Assembly: GCA_009739215.1 (NCBI GenBank)
Contig: VSJF01000001.1
Location: 2,728,001-2,792,000 of the forward strand
DNA from: Floccularia luteovirens
Lineage: Eukaryota > Basidiomycota > Agaricomycetes > Agaricales > Squamanitaceae
DNA length: 64,000 nt
Reading direction: 5' to 3'
Part shown: positions 1-11,365 of the stretch, one piece after another
Layout: every line of letters begins with the position of its first letter
Position numbering within the stretch: position 1 is the stretch's first letter
Position numbers and translations under genes: made by a program
Notes under the pieces: generated by a model
Seen by the model: only the letters and a program-made list of their open reading frames with translations
Databases searched by the model: none
What the model was told of the DNA's origin: nothing

Positions 1-222
1 AACGAACCATTATGTATTCTTCACAACAGGACTAGTATTCTTGTTTTTATCGTGTCCGCTGTGCAATGTAGTAACTGTACAAGTATTTCCTGTACGTGTC
101 CAGATATCGTTTAGGGCAGGTTTTAACACATTGTCACAGTGCTGTACGCTTTACATTGCAGTATTCAACGTATTTGACTACAAAACACTCAAACTTCTCG
201 ATATACATATCATCTGGACTCT
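1..222. other. left edge, no gene seen
   Basis: Short AT-rich stretch downstream of the aldo-keto reductase gene that ends at 223. It probably holds that gene's 3' UTR. I see no supported coding exon here. Confidence 0.5.
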
Positions 223-1989
223 TCACAACCTTCCATACACATCCAGACCAGGACGTCCATAGGTTGGCTAGTCATATTAATGGTCAGTCGAGAAGAAAGA
301 CTACCTGATTAGGCTACTAACCTCAGGTTCAGGTTTATTTCCCAGAATCTTCTCAATCTTTTCCATAATCTCGTCGGTAAGCTTTGGAATAACTTCAATT
401 GCCTTCAAGTTGTCTAAGACCTGCTCAGGCTTGGTCGCACCAAGGATCACAGTGGATGTATTTGGATTTTTGGCCACCCATGCTAGTGCGAGGGCAGTCG
501 GGGTTGTTTGAAGTTCTTCAATTACAAGAATTTTGATAGGAGCATGCAGTAGAGAAAATAGTTGTAGAAAGAAAGAAAAACCGACCATCTTCTGCTAATT
601 TTGTCAGTTCCCTAACTTTTTGAATCTTCGCTTGGCCCTCGGGCTCCTGTAAGGACTTGACAGTGCTGCTGAAGAAAGCAGCATTGGTCTTAAATCGCGA
701 GTCTTCCGGGATGCCGTTATTATACTATAGTCAATTAGTTTCATGCTCTTTCGTAGGGTATATGCATAGTCATACCTTTCCAGTCAGCAAGCCACTTGCC
801 AACGAGGACCATGTCGTAGTTCCCAAGCCGTATTTTTGATAAAGAGGTCTGCAAGTTGGTTTAAAACCTATAAAGATGTTATATAGAGAAGGATCACTGA
901 CGCATATTCCTTCTCTGGTCGTTCTCGATGGAACATACTGTGTTTAATGAAAAAAGTCAAGTAATATGAACAAATTGAAATTCATGTATGACGCACTTGT
1001 GTTGACATTGTTCAGCGATAGGTGCAATAAGACCTAACTTGTCCGCAACATCTAAATGAATCTATATCAGGAAAAGATCAGGAGAGTAATGAGCCATTGT
1101 GGGTACGATAAGCTTCTTCGATTTGTCTTGCATTCCACTCGGAAGTTGCCCAGTATAAAGCCTGAATTATAGGCAATTATTAAAAATATTATAATGTGAA
1201 TTATAACACGGAGACAAACCCAGCCTTTTTCAATGACAAAATTAAATGCACGAACGATCTCCTCCATAGGTACTGTGAAGAATGTGAAGTGAATAGGAGC
1301 CGACCCCGTGAATCGCAGACATACCTGTGTTATCACAACGATGTGCGAAGATAACATCTACATAATCCAGACCGAGACGTGCCAGACTTTCTTGGGTTCC
1401 TTCAATAATGCTGCAAAGCGTAGCATAAGTTAATTTAATGACGCGGTAGTAGTGATATGAGTAATGATGCTTACTGTTTACGAGATAAACCACCATCATT
1501 AGGACCCTTTCGTAATCCCCAGAACAGCTTTGTAGTAATGACAAGATCTGTACGGCGTAGGTTCAATTCCCTAATTACTCGACCCCTACATTGCATCTGT
1601 AATTAACAGGGCCACGATGCAATGCTGGAATGTTATACTTGCATTTCAATCTCGGATTTTCCAGACGCATAAGCCTCTGCAGTGTCAAACATGTTTATTC
1701 CAGCTTCGAAGGCGGTTTTAATGATGTCCTGGGACGATAACATTATAATCAACCTAATATATGCGCCGTCAATGGGTAGTCACACCTTTACAGGATCGCC
1801 GACAACGGTGCCACCCAAAGTTAGCCCTGTAAGTCAAAAAAAATTGTAGACGAACAATTCTCCCAGATCAGACATGCACTACTCACAACCCCCGAGGGAA
1901 AATAGTGGTACGCGTAGCCCGCTGGGTCCCAACCTGCGGAAAGGCATATTTTTCGGGTCGAATACGGGATGTTCTGAAGCGTTAGACAT
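223..1989 (-). CDS. aldo-keto reductase, K+ channel beta-subunit-like, copy 1
   Basis: NADPH-dependent oxidoreductase of the aldo-keto reductase fold, in the subgroup related to voltage-gated K+ channel beta subunits. Such enzymes reduce aldehydes or ketones in the cytosol; the substrate is unknown. The start at 1989 gives an N-terminus leading into [14 protein letters not shown], the usual first beta-strand region. The tetrad can be followed: Asp and Tyr in NMFDTAEAY, Lys in the strand before FWG, and His in VIFAHR. Near the C-terminus [19 protein letters not shown] is the phosphate-binding segment. The ORF appears to stop at 301, but a donor at 321 (gttagt on the minus strand) joins a last small exon at 223-267 ending in [12 protein letters not shown], matching the C-terminus of copy 2. 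About ten short introns occur at the same places in both copies. It is divergent from the FAS1 gene over 393 bp. Confidence 0.85.
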
Positions 1990-2382
1990 TTCGTAATTGG
2001 AAACTTGTTCGAAGGGAGAAAGAAGCGTGGAGGGACGTTAACAGTCTGTGGGATGAGTGGGCCTTATATACCCATTCTTTTGCCAGCTTCCAATGATATT
2101 ATCACAAGTTCGCATAACCCACCTCACGTCCGTCATTCTTTGCTCTCAGTGCCTATGACATTATCTATCAACCATATGGTCGAAACCAAGAAAACGGGAT
2201 TAATAGCATCCGGCATCCGACCTTCCGTATGCGTGGTACACCAACTGCGGAAGCCTGGTTGCCGAGCTGGTGAGAGTGAAGGTGTTCCGGCATCTGGCGA
2301 ACTTTGGAACTCAGATGACAGTAGTGCAGGACCCTGTAAGGTGCCTCGAGGTTAGTAGTCAATTACTCTCAACGCAGTTACA
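1990..2382. promoter_or_regulatory. divergent intergenic promoter region (AKR copy 1 / FAS1)
   Basis: This 393 bp spacer separates two divergent start codons, so both promoters must lie here. No further supported element was recognised. The open frames inside it lack family similarity and overlap each other. Confidence 0.4.
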
Positions 2383-3122
2383 ATGCGTCTCACTATTCTT
2401 TCTCTTCCGTTATTTCTCATATCGTCAACTCTGGCTTTTCAAGAAGAACAGTCAGTCATGTTGAGTGACGAAGTCTCTCCGAAAATCAATGACAAACCCT
2501 CGTTGTCGGACCTACTTACCATAGAGACCTCCGCTTCCATATTCTACTCATATGCCCGAGAGTTGGACCTAAGCAGGACTTTTGATGATTCTCCAGTTAG
2601 GAGTACTCTATTTGTCCCAACAAACAAGGCTGTTATGGCTCTTGCTCGGAAACCGTAAGTTCTACGCAAAGATCCATGTTACTTTGTTATAATGCCTATT
2701 GTAAAGACATCAAGGACCGCGTCCTTTCGAGGATAAGATTGAAATTACCGAAGAGCAATTCGATGAGATTTCCAGGAATAATGTCAAACGTTGGGTCTCA
2801 GCGCATATTATACCAGTATGTGTTCTGTCATCATAAGCACCACTGATGCCAATAATAACGTCATGTCAGGAAGCACCCATTACTCTGAGTGGTCATCAGT
2901 ACAATACTTTACTACATGGCAAAATAATCACCTTCAAGTCTTTGACCAAAGGTGATCCAGGAGCACCAGAATGGTCGAGAGTAGTCCTGGAGGATGGTAT
3001 CCATATCATCGGGAAGAAGGAGGTATGTCACCCCCATCTAATTTTCACGCCCGTTCTGATAATTGTTGTAGGCATCAAATGGCGATTTGTACTTGATAGA
3101 TGGCACGGTGTCTACGGAATAA
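2383..3122 (+). CDS. secreted single-domain fasciclin (FAS1) protein
   Basis: Extracellular or secretory-pathway protein with one FAS1 domain, a fold used in adhesion and matrix or wall association. The start at 2383 gives a clear signal peptide (MRLTILSLPLFLISSTLAF). The first FAS1 motif follows as STLFVPTNKAVMAL near residues 75-88, and the second conserved region as HIIP plus ITLSGHQYNTLLHGK. The C-terminal strand is SNGDLYLIDGTV. Four exons are joined by donors after AARKP, HIIP and GKKE. The mature protein is about 180 residues, typical of the short fungal one-domain type (compare yeast YDR262W-like proteins). I see no GPI signal or transmembrane helix after the domain. It lies between the two aldo-keto reductase copies, divergent from copy 1 and in line with copy 2; a functional link is not shown. 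Confidence 0.8.
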
Positions 3123-3654
3123 GTTTAGTTTGTACGTTATGTTACTAGGCTGTTACCTACCTGTATAGTCAGTTTTCTTCCAACTTTTGTAAGATATTTT
3201 ATAATAACGCAGTAGATTTGTTAGCAGAGATGTAGATCATGAACACAATCAACATTATGATTAAAATTAGACTGGCCAAAGCAAACAACTGCGCGGCCTG
3301 TTAATCTCGGGTTGCTTTGACCACAAGGGAGGTAGATACTGGCTGACCCTAGTTTTAACTTCCAGCTGACTCGTCGTGGTCAACAATTCCGTTTATATGC
3401 ACGATGTAAATTCTGGAAAAGATTTCGATACGTAATATGAAAATGATAAACCATTCTTGGTAACTTTTTTCGCTTTCCTTTTCACCCGTATTCCTAGCGG
3501 TCCGCTCTCAGTCCGCTCCGATAATTTTCCACAAAGCGCCACTCTATATTTAGCGGTTACTTTTGGACATATAATTTAGGAAAATATCAACATTCATGCC
3601 CCTTCTCACACCTTTTTTACTTATCACGAAGAAAAAATTTGCAGCTGAGGTAGC
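3123..3654. other. intergenic spacer FAS1 to AKR copy 2
   Basis: AT-rich spacer holding the FAS1 3' end and the promoter of the second aldo-keto reductase. No coding exon or repeat is supported. Confidence 0.4.
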
Positions 3655-5363
3655 ATGTCAACCGAAGTGAAGCTCGAGTTTCAGGGCGAAAGCGATACCG
3701 TTTCGTCGTTTTGGATCTAGCGGACTTCGCGTCCCACTTCTATCCCTGGGAGGATGGTTGACGATCGGAGGCACTGTAAATGGTGACCCAGCGAAGGTAA
3801 GTAATGATACTATTATATAAGGGGGCTAGAGCAGATGTCCTGAATAAAGGACATCATTAAAACCGCTTTCGAACATGGAATCAACATGTTTGATACAGCT
3901 GAAGAGTACACTCATGGAGAGTCCGAGAAAGAAATGTGTGTTATACTTTCCTTTGGAGGATACATTTACTGAGACTACTACCCTTACTTTTTCCAGTGGA
4001 CGTATCATCAAGGAATTAGGTCTTCGCCGCACTGATCTGGTTATCTCAACAAAGCTCTTCTGGGGAGTAAGGGAGGGACCAAACGCTTGGGGTCTTTCGA
4101 GAAAACAGTATGCTTGTCTATATGTTTGACTGTCTCAGCGTGTGGTAATGACTACTTTCTGAACAGCATCATTGAAGGAACTAAAGAGTCTCTCGAACGT
4201 TTGCAATTGGATTATGTCGATATCATTTACGCACATCGCCCAGATAACACAGGTAGAACAGTAGCACTTATATCACGAGAGCGGTAAACGTTATAACTTT
4301 TACCTTGACAGTACCCATGGAGGAAGTTGTCAGAGCATTTAACTTTGTGATTGAGAAGGGCTGGGTATGTCTTCCCCATTTGATCTTTCTATTAGACTGT
4401 TAGCTGATCTATCTGTTAGGCTTTTTATTGGGCCACCTCGGAATGGAGCGCGCTTGAAATCGAGGAAGCTCATCGTATGTTACATTGTTAATGACATAAA
4501 ACGCAGACTGGACAGCTAAAATCATTAATTTAGATGTGTCATCTCGCTTAGGCCTCATTGCTCCTCTTGCTGACCAATGTCAATACCAGTTCGTAACCCA
4601 CCTTTATTATTATTATGATTCATGCCCACCCACCGAATATTCTAGCATGTTTCACCGTGAACGAGCAGAGAAGGAATACCAGTTTGTGTCTCCTAATTTA
4701 TCAATCGCGAGAAAAACCTACTTTCTTTTTCTTTTATTAGCCCTCTATATAAGAAATACCAGTACTCGAATGTTGCATACTCTCCTCTGGCTCGTGGAAT
4801 GTTAACAGGAAAAGTATTGTTACAAGTTCGATTATGGATGACTATTTCTTATCGTTTCCTTTCCGTCAGTATAACGACGGCATTCCGGAAGGCTCTCGTT
4901 TCGCTACGAACAAATCTTTTGACCGCCTCGTAAAGGAATTACAGCAACCGAAAGGGCAAGAAGAAATCCGTAAGGTTCGCGAACTCACGAAACTAGCCAA
5001 AGAAGGTTGGTACACGTCCTTGAAAGATCTTCCTTCAATGAACTGTTGTCTAATTTGATTAAAGAATTCGATGCTACGCCCGGAGCATTGGCCATTGCTT
5101 TCCTGGCTATGAATCCGAATACTGCTACTGTCCTTATGGGTTGTTCTAGCAAAGAGCAACTCCTTGAAAATATCAAGGCCATCGATATTTTACCAAGATT
5201 CACTCCAGAGATCATGGAAAAAGTTGAGAATATCTTGGATAACAAGCCGACTCCCGTCAGTGCCCTTCTACGTCGTGTTTTATATTCATTAGTTAATTAG
5301 TATCTGATATCTCTGCAGGTCGGTAGTGGAAGACCACCTTTAGATGCCTATGGAAGACCTTAA
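3655..5363 (+). CDS. aldo-keto reductase, copy 2, with disturbed N-terminal frame
   Basis: Second NADPH-dependent aldo-keto reductase of the K+ channel beta-like type. The tetrad is present: Asp and Tyr in NMFDTAEEYTHG, Lys in LVISTKLFWG, His in YVDIIYAHRPDNT. The exons join cleanly through AKEEFDATPGALAIAF and end VGSGRPPLDAYGRP, stop at 5361-5363. The body of the protein looks intact and well conserved. The problem is at the start: the only sensible ATG (3655) reads MSTEVKLEFQGESD and then hits a stop, whereas the conserved PFRRFGSSGLRVPLLSLGG segment is one base later. A single extra base between about 3680 and 3700, or a missed first exon, would explain this. The gene may therefore be a recent pseudogene, a sequencing error, or differently spliced at its 5' end. 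It is related to copy 1 but not nearly identical. Confidence 0.75.
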
Positions 5364-5719
5364 GGCTAGATCAGAGATTTTCCAGAGCAGTTGGAATCAA
5401 ACATGAATGTAACATTATAACGTAACTTCCCGGGTCTATGACACATTTCCTCACTTTGGACAGTTTAAGCGAGATATCAATAGGATTTGATCGGCAGTCT
5501 AAAGATCGACAACCCATGAGAAATATTGTTTTGCTTTTTACTCAGGAAGTCCACATTGACCGGCCGGACAAAAGATTTTATTCAAAGATATCAACCATAT
5601 TTCGAACACATTTCAGGACAAATCAGAAAAAGAAACAAAACAGAGCGCGACGATTGCTGATTTCTCGACCGAGAACGCGTGTACCCACATCCCAGGCTTG
5701 CTTTGAATCCGCCAGACCT
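5364..5719. other. 3' flank between AKR copy 2 and hydrophobin 1
   Basis: Convergent spacer. It contains the 3' UTR of hydrophobin 1 on the minus strand, including the shared AATAAA/CGGCCGGTCA block near 5555-5590. No gene seen. Confidence 0.5.
5555..5592 (-). promoter_or_regulatory. shared hydrophobin 3' UTR block (hydrophobin 1)
   Basis: Read on the minus strand this holds GAATAAAA followed after about 10-15 nt by CGGCCGGTCAAT. The same order occurs after hydrophobin 3 and hydrophobin 2. AATAAA is the likely polyadenylation signal; the role of the GC-rich part is unknown. Confidence 0.5.
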
Positions 5720-6268
5720 TTAGATAACAAGGGTGACAGGAACACAAGAGAGAGTGACAACGCCATTGTAAGTGTTACCATTGCAGCATGCGGCTTGTTG
5801 AGTGCTGTTGGTGTGCATATTCAGTTTTGATGTCCTCTAGACGTGTATAATCATGAATCACGTACCAGGAAGTTGCAGTAAGTGGGGACAAGAGATCGAT
5901 GGGGCTACAGGTTACTGGGGGTGGTATATTCATATTGTAGATTAATTGCAGGAGGTAAAATTATCCTTACAGCCAGCATTTCCAGTGAGGAGACCGAGAG
6001 CACTGAGGATGCCAGCCAGGACACCGCCGAGCGCAGTAGAGACTGCAGAGCTAGTTGCCTGTGTAAAAGGTCAGAAATCTGGTTCATACATTCATTAAAA
6101 TATTAAATTACGTACAGATTGGACGCTGTTGCAGCAATCGAGGGTTCCGGTGGTGCAAACTGTGTTGGGGTCAGTGCGACGTTCAACAGCAGTGGCGGCC
6201 GCAAGCAAGGGGAGAGCGAAGAAGAGCATAGCAAAGATGATGTAGGTAGCACGAGAGAACTTGGACAT
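5720..6268 (-). CDS. class I hydrophobin 1
   Basis: Small secreted cell-wall protein that self-assembles into an amphipathic film on hyphae and fruiting-body surfaces. The start at 6268 gives a signal peptide ending near LPLLAAATA, followed by ERR, a likely processing site. The eight-cysteine pattern is complete over four exons: C (NTVC), CC (LDCC), C (LTCSP), C at the exon 3/4 junction, CC (QAACC), and the final C (LSCVPV). Exon 1 is 6116-6268; the exon 1/2 junction falls after SVQS, exon 2 encodes ATSSAVSTALGG and LLTGNAG, exon 3 is 49 nt, and exon 4 ends with stop at 5720-5722. Its promoter and exon 1 are nearly the same as hydrophobin 3, but its second intron matches hydrophobin 2. It is transcribed away from hydrophobin 2 across a 2.5 kb spacer. 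Confidence 0.93.
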
Positions 6269-6400
6269 TGTGATGGATTTGTTGGGTTGAGTGAGTAGTT
6301 GAAAACTGCTTTGTGGGTTTCGAACTGAAGAAAAGTAGGACATCCTCCCGCATTTTATATCTGTTGCTGTACTCATGTTGCTGTCATTATCTGCTTTGGG
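6269..6400 (-). promoter_or_regulatory. hydrophobin 1 promoter and 5' UTR
   Basis: About 130 bp upstream of the start is nearly identical to the region upstream of hydrophobin 3 (11914-12050). It contains a TATA-like element (atataaaat on the minus strand, about 6352-6360) and the 5' UTR string TTCGAAACCCACAAAG. Confidence 0.6.
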
Positions 6401-8659
6401 TATTTCAATTGCAAGTATCATTACTTGCCTCTGTTGGTTGTGTGGGTCTCAAGGACCCTACTATTCCCATCGTGTCTTGCTGAATTGGTATGTGTTCTGA
6501 ATTGTTTACGGTATGGACAGCGATTCTAACGTTACCGAGCTTCTATACCTGCACGTTCGTTCCTATAAAATTGAACATAACAAATTTCTCACTATTCGCC
6601 ACCGGTCGACATATCCGTGGTCATGGAACACTCATCAGGTTCCGATGAGATATGTTATGTATCGAATCAAGTCACCCGTTCCAAATTCAATGAAGCGGAG
6701 CCCTTTCAAAGTCCGTTTTATCATCACCTCACCAGTGTTATTCATTGCAATAACGGCACGTACGTTCTACTCCCTGATCTAGCAGAATTTTACTATTTCA
6801 TACAAGTGGAGTATATCCTTATTCGACTACATCACTCCGTTGTCATACCCAGATTAAAGTGAGTAGTTGTACCTGCTTACGCCTGATGGTCTGCATTTCA
6901 TAATATAATGAAGCAATCTAAACAAGTCCCGTCTATAAACTTGAAAGGTTGCAGACCAATCTTACCTTGTAATCACACGTACAGGATGTCATTGAAAATA
7001 GCAAGAGCAATGTCGCAATTGGCCCTAAATTGTCCTTAAGAATTGATGTGATGTCTAGGAGTAGTTGATGTCAAAGCTACGCCACCATTTCTTTACGGAA
7101 GTTTAGGTGAAATGTTTTTCCTGAAACAATCAGGTGGCTACCCTGCCCATGGAAACATTTTCATACCATCAGCATGAAAACTCAGCTAACAAATACATTC
7201 AAGAAACCCTCTTCAGCACATCGGAAGGTAGGCACAGGAATCCCTGGTAAATACCCTGGTACTTTCAATTTCAGTCACTTTAGCGATGAAAGGTGTGAAC
7301 AGGGCCGGACCGTAACTGAATTATAAGGTATGACGGCGGTAAGAATCGTTCACGGGCGCGATGCAATTCGAGTTCTTTGACTTTTGACGTAAACTTGAAT
7401 TAGCTACTGCTTTGCAATGAAGCTTGCCCTTCGTCTTCACATATATGATAGACGATGGACTTTCTCTACATCACACGCTCTACTCGGAGTTGGTCCAATA
7501 AAATTGCACCATCAGAACATATGTATAAAGGAGCAATGCAAAAGTAATGTTACTATCTCTTCCCTGTCATAAACCCTGCTATCGCATCTGTATCATTTTG
7601 TCGACGTGCACGAGTAATGTGAGGTTCAGATACCTCTTTCGTTTATAGCCAGCAAGCCCCATTTTGATGGACCTTGAAAATTGATGGAATTTAACTTGGT
7701 ACTGCGTTAAAAAATGCTGCTGGACTGCAACACATCAACAACATATACTTTATTGACATCGGCCGACTGCAATTCCCAGACATAATCAATCATGGATTGT
7801 GGTCAGTGTAAGTATCAATCCTGTATGACAGCACATGGTCAGGGGCCGGTGAGCATGGGATATGGACGCTGTCCACATCAGGGGACGAATCACCGTCAAT
7901 TAAACTAATACACGGTCCGTGTTCACAGCTTTCCACCGCTGCAGTAAATGTCGATTACAGTATTAGGGATCTCCGCTTTCGCCTTTCCAATCTTGAATAT
8001 TCGTCAGCTGAGCTACTTTAGAAAGAAAGAAAAATAGAAGTCTCTGGATTTGTGTATTCATTCAGACGATATGAAAATGATCACGGAGAGAGGTTGACTG
8101 CTGGCCTCATTTTGGGGACGAGGTTTCTGACAACCTCGACAGCGGCGTGTTTTCATCACAACCATGTTTTGAGGGTTGCAATGTTTTCCCTTACGTGAAT
8201 TATTATTCTGATGTGTTTTGTACATGTTTACATTCCACTGTCACAGCACTTAGAATTGTACTCATAATGTAAAGCACATTCTGTCAGTTTTGGGGTGCAG
8301 GTTAATAGAGACCCGTAATCACACATTTGATGGCATGCAGGAACGAGACAAGTAATTGCTCACATTGGGAATGATAGTTACTGTTTTGGATAATATATAT
8401 TCAATTTATTATCTTTAACTAAATAAATCGATCAGTGGAATACATTATATATACTGCTGTCTAAATGGATGACGTAGGTGGGGTATACTGAAAAGGGCCT
8501 TCAATTTATTGTACCCAGTGGATGCAGGTATTATCTAGCCGCCAAGCATGGTTGGGACTGATAATGAGAAATTATCGGTTCCGACAGATATAGAAATTCG
8601 GTGGTTGTTCTCATAACAAAAAAGCCAACTGTAGAAACCTGAAAATGGGTGTGCTCCAG
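6401..8659. other. gene-poor spacer of the first hydrophobin pair
   Basis: Roughly 2.3 kb between divergent hydrophobins 1 and 2. Open frames here are short, overlap on both strands and resemble nothing I recognise. It holds an 18-nt string (7935-7952) that recurs exactly in the spacer of the second pair. It probably contains distal regulatory sequence for both genes. Confidence 0.45.
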
Positions 8660-8754
8660 CAGGTATAAAAGGGCGACAAGACGACCATCTTTTCTTCAGT
8701 TCGAAACCTACAAATCAGTTTTCAGCTACTCACTAAACCCAACAATCTATCACA
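8660..8754 (+). promoter_or_regulatory. hydrophobin 2 core promoter and 5' UTR
   Basis: A clear TATA box (TATAAAA, 8664-8670) lies 85 bp before the start. It is followed by TTCAGTTCGAAACCTACAAA, shared with the same position upstream of hydrophobin 4. Confidence 0.7.
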
Positions 8755-9292
8755 ATGTCCAAATTCTCTCGTGCTGCCACCCTCATTTTTACCATACTCT
8801 TTTTCGCTCTTCCGATGCTTGCGGCTGCCACTGCTGTTGAGCGTCGTACCAACCCCGAAGATGTTTGCAGCACTGGATCTCTCCAATGCTGCAACAGTGT
8901 CCAAAGTGTTCGCAGATTTTATAACTTTCTGCAACATATTTCTGACTTAATCGACAGGCTACCAGCAGCAGCGTCACCAGTGCACTCGGTGAAGTTTTGA
9001 CCCTCGTCCTCACCGCTCTCGGTCTCCTTACTGGCAATGCTGGCTGTAAGCATAACTGTGCCTCCTGCAGTTAATCTGTAATATAAATATACCACCTCCA
9101 GTGACCTGTAGCCCAATCAGTCTTTTGTCCCCACTTACCGCAACTTCCTGGTACGTGAACCGTTCATACCCATATAGACTTCACACTGAAATTATGTGCA
9201 CATCTAGCACTCAACAAGCCGCATGCTGCTCTGGCAACACTTACAATAGCGTTGTCACCTTGTCTTGTGTTCCTGTCACCATTGTTCTCTGA
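8755..9292 (+). CDS. class I hydrophobin 2
   Basis: Secreted class I hydrophobin with the same four-exon structure as its three neighbours: exons 8755-8907, 8958-9045, 9102-9150 and 9208-9292. The signal peptide (LFFALPMLAAATA) is followed by VERRT. The cysteine spacing is complete: DVC, LQCC, LTCSP, C across the exon 3/4 join, QAACC, LSCVPV. If the third intron is left in, the frame reads WYVNR instead of cysteine, which confirms splicing there. Its second intron is nearly identical to that of hydrophobin 1, whereas its TATA and 5' UTR match hydrophobin 4. It is expected to act at the hyphal surface. Confidence 0.93.
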
Positions 9293-9402
9293 ATGTCCAT
9301 GTCCAGCGGGATTGAAGCGAGACTGGAATCTGGGCACACGGATTCTATGCCGAAGATTTAAGAATTGTCCGTCATAAATGTGTTCTGAAAAAATATCGTT
9401 CG

Positions 9403-9438
9403 AAGTTGAAATAAATATTTTTGATCGGCCGGTCATTC
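9403..9438 (+). promoter_or_regulatory. shared hydrophobin 3' UTR block (hydrophobin 2)
   Basis: GAAATAAATATTTTTGATC is followed directly by GGCCGGTCATT, about 110-140 nt after the stop codon. The same arrangement follows hydrophobins 1 and 3, so this marks the probable polyadenylation region. Confidence 0.5.
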
Positions 9439-11217
9439 TGAGCTCCTTGAGAAACAAGCATATTGATGTCGCAACAGGTAAGATCACATTTAGTAGAGCA
9501 AAAAACCGATAATTCATAACTACCCAATCTGACAAATCTCTGAACCCGGAAGATTTCTTTCCGCCCGTTTTGACTGTGGTTAAAAATGAGCATAGGTTAT
9601 GAACTCTTGACATGGGTAGATATAGAAGAATCTGAAGCGGGATATCAACTGTTTTGGCTTATTGAATAGGTCATGGTTCACAGTTTTTATACACACTACT
9701 AAAAAGCAGCTTGGCTTGATTGTTAGCCCGAGCATGACATAACAATATAAAAGAACAGCATACCCGATCCCTTACAATAGCCGGAAAAAAAACGGTCAGT
9801 AGGTTGTAGCCCTACCGAGACCCCTAATTGTTGATGCATTGATGCACTGATGATGATGGTCTTGTGTAAGAGTCTTTAGTAAAGTAGGCACGGGAAGGTT
9901 CTGTTATACTGAAGACCACTCATTTCGTGATCATGTTCCTATGCTCCCAGTCCAAAACCAACCGCAGAATTGGATATCGAGTGGGTCAACGTGAATTCTG
10001 GGATGTGGGCACTTTTTCGGGGATCGGCAGATTGCTGAATTCCTTCCTTTGGTTGCCTCCCCGTTCCACGTTCCCCCTTCATGGAACCCTGACGAAGCAA
10101 ACCATACATTGTTTATGTAATGCAGGATGGCGGGATGGCAGTTGGGCTCAGTCAGGGGCCGAAGAGCTTGGGAAACAAAAATTCACTGAAGTTGGTTGTG
10201 ACTTGTCGAAAAACATAACGAGAGCATTGATCCGAACATTTTTGTCTACACGTGTTTCAGTAATTCCACATACCTTGCCCAACCAACACGAATTCCAGCT
10301 GGTTATGAAAAGGCTAAATATTTTCAAGTCATAATTAACGCAATGCACGAACAACTCTCCATCTTACAGCTGCCACACCAAAACATATGTTCTCTTGTTC
10401 AATAATCACATTCTGCCTGTCATAAAGCAAGCCCTTGCTGCACTTCTATATGCTCGCAATGTGCACCTGAAGCTCTTGTCCATTAAGAACCTGTCATTCC
10501 TATGTATGTAACTGAAAGGAAGTGCTTACAAAGCGAATCCAAGCCTCATCAAAAATCGGCAAACCACTGCAACTATTACTTATAAATACATATTTCATCT
10601 TATTCGGAGGAGGTTGCATAAAATCCAATGTGTCACAGTTTCATTGTTGATTCTTTAAACTTATGCGAAATGACGCAGGGCCCTTACATTCGCAACAGAC
10701 GGTCGACCTATCTATCAATCCTGGCACAAATACAGTGGGAATGTTTTAACTCAAAGATACTCCGGCGGACTGTCAAGGGCTCAACGTTCAACGTTCAACT
10801 TCTACCCTCCAAACGCTCTAGGCTTTGAACAATGCGATATCACCAAATGTGAAGATACGGAAGGATTAGCGCTACTGGCAATGACCTACGTCGAGAGATA
10901 GCGAACTTTGTCCGGTCGCCTCACAACTTCAGAAACGAAAATGATGAAGTTGACTGAGGCCTCTTGATCATGAAAGTTATACTGGTGCTGTATTCTCCAA
11001 ACACGTAATTCGAACAAAATAGAAAATAGATGCTTCCTTCAGTCATGTATGCTCCTCATTACTGTTTGCTCACTCCTGTATGTTGACAATGCTTTTCTCG
11101 ACTACAAGGCTTAATGGACCTCATACCTTACAGGTGTTGACATCCTGCGTAAATTGACAATAATCGTTTTCTCATGTGGAGACATTGCGCACCCGTATTT
11201 TTACCTCAAGAATACAT
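9439..11217. other. spacer between hydrophobin 2 and hydrophobin 3
   Basis: Convergent spacer of about 1.8 kb. I find no convincing exon, tRNA or repeat. The open frames present are not supported by splice sites or known motifs. Confidence 0.4.
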
Positions 11218-11256
11218 ATTGACCGGCCGATCAAAGATTTTTTTATTCAAGACATT
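11218..11256 (-). promoter_or_regulatory. shared hydrophobin 3' UTR block (hydrophobin 3)
   Basis: On the minus strand: GAATAAAAAAATCTTTGAT then CGGCCGGTCAAT, matching hydrophobin 1 and 2. Likely polyadenylation region. Confidence 0.5.
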
Positions 11257-11365
11257 TCGACGACATCACAGACAAAACAAACAGTTACAATTCATTCTTC
11301 CTGATCCTATGGCATGGATTCCGTGCACCCAAACTCCAGCCTTCCTTTAGGACTCTGGTAGACCT

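Noticed and set aside
5438..5830. 130-codon plus-strand frame
   Set aside because: Covers the 3' UTR and last exon of hydrophobin 1 on the other strand; no independent motif.
9164..9613. 149-codon minus-strand open frame antisense to hydrophobin 2
   Set aside because: It overlaps exon 4 and the shared 3' UTR block; the homologous antisense frames in the other copies are not conserved as protein.
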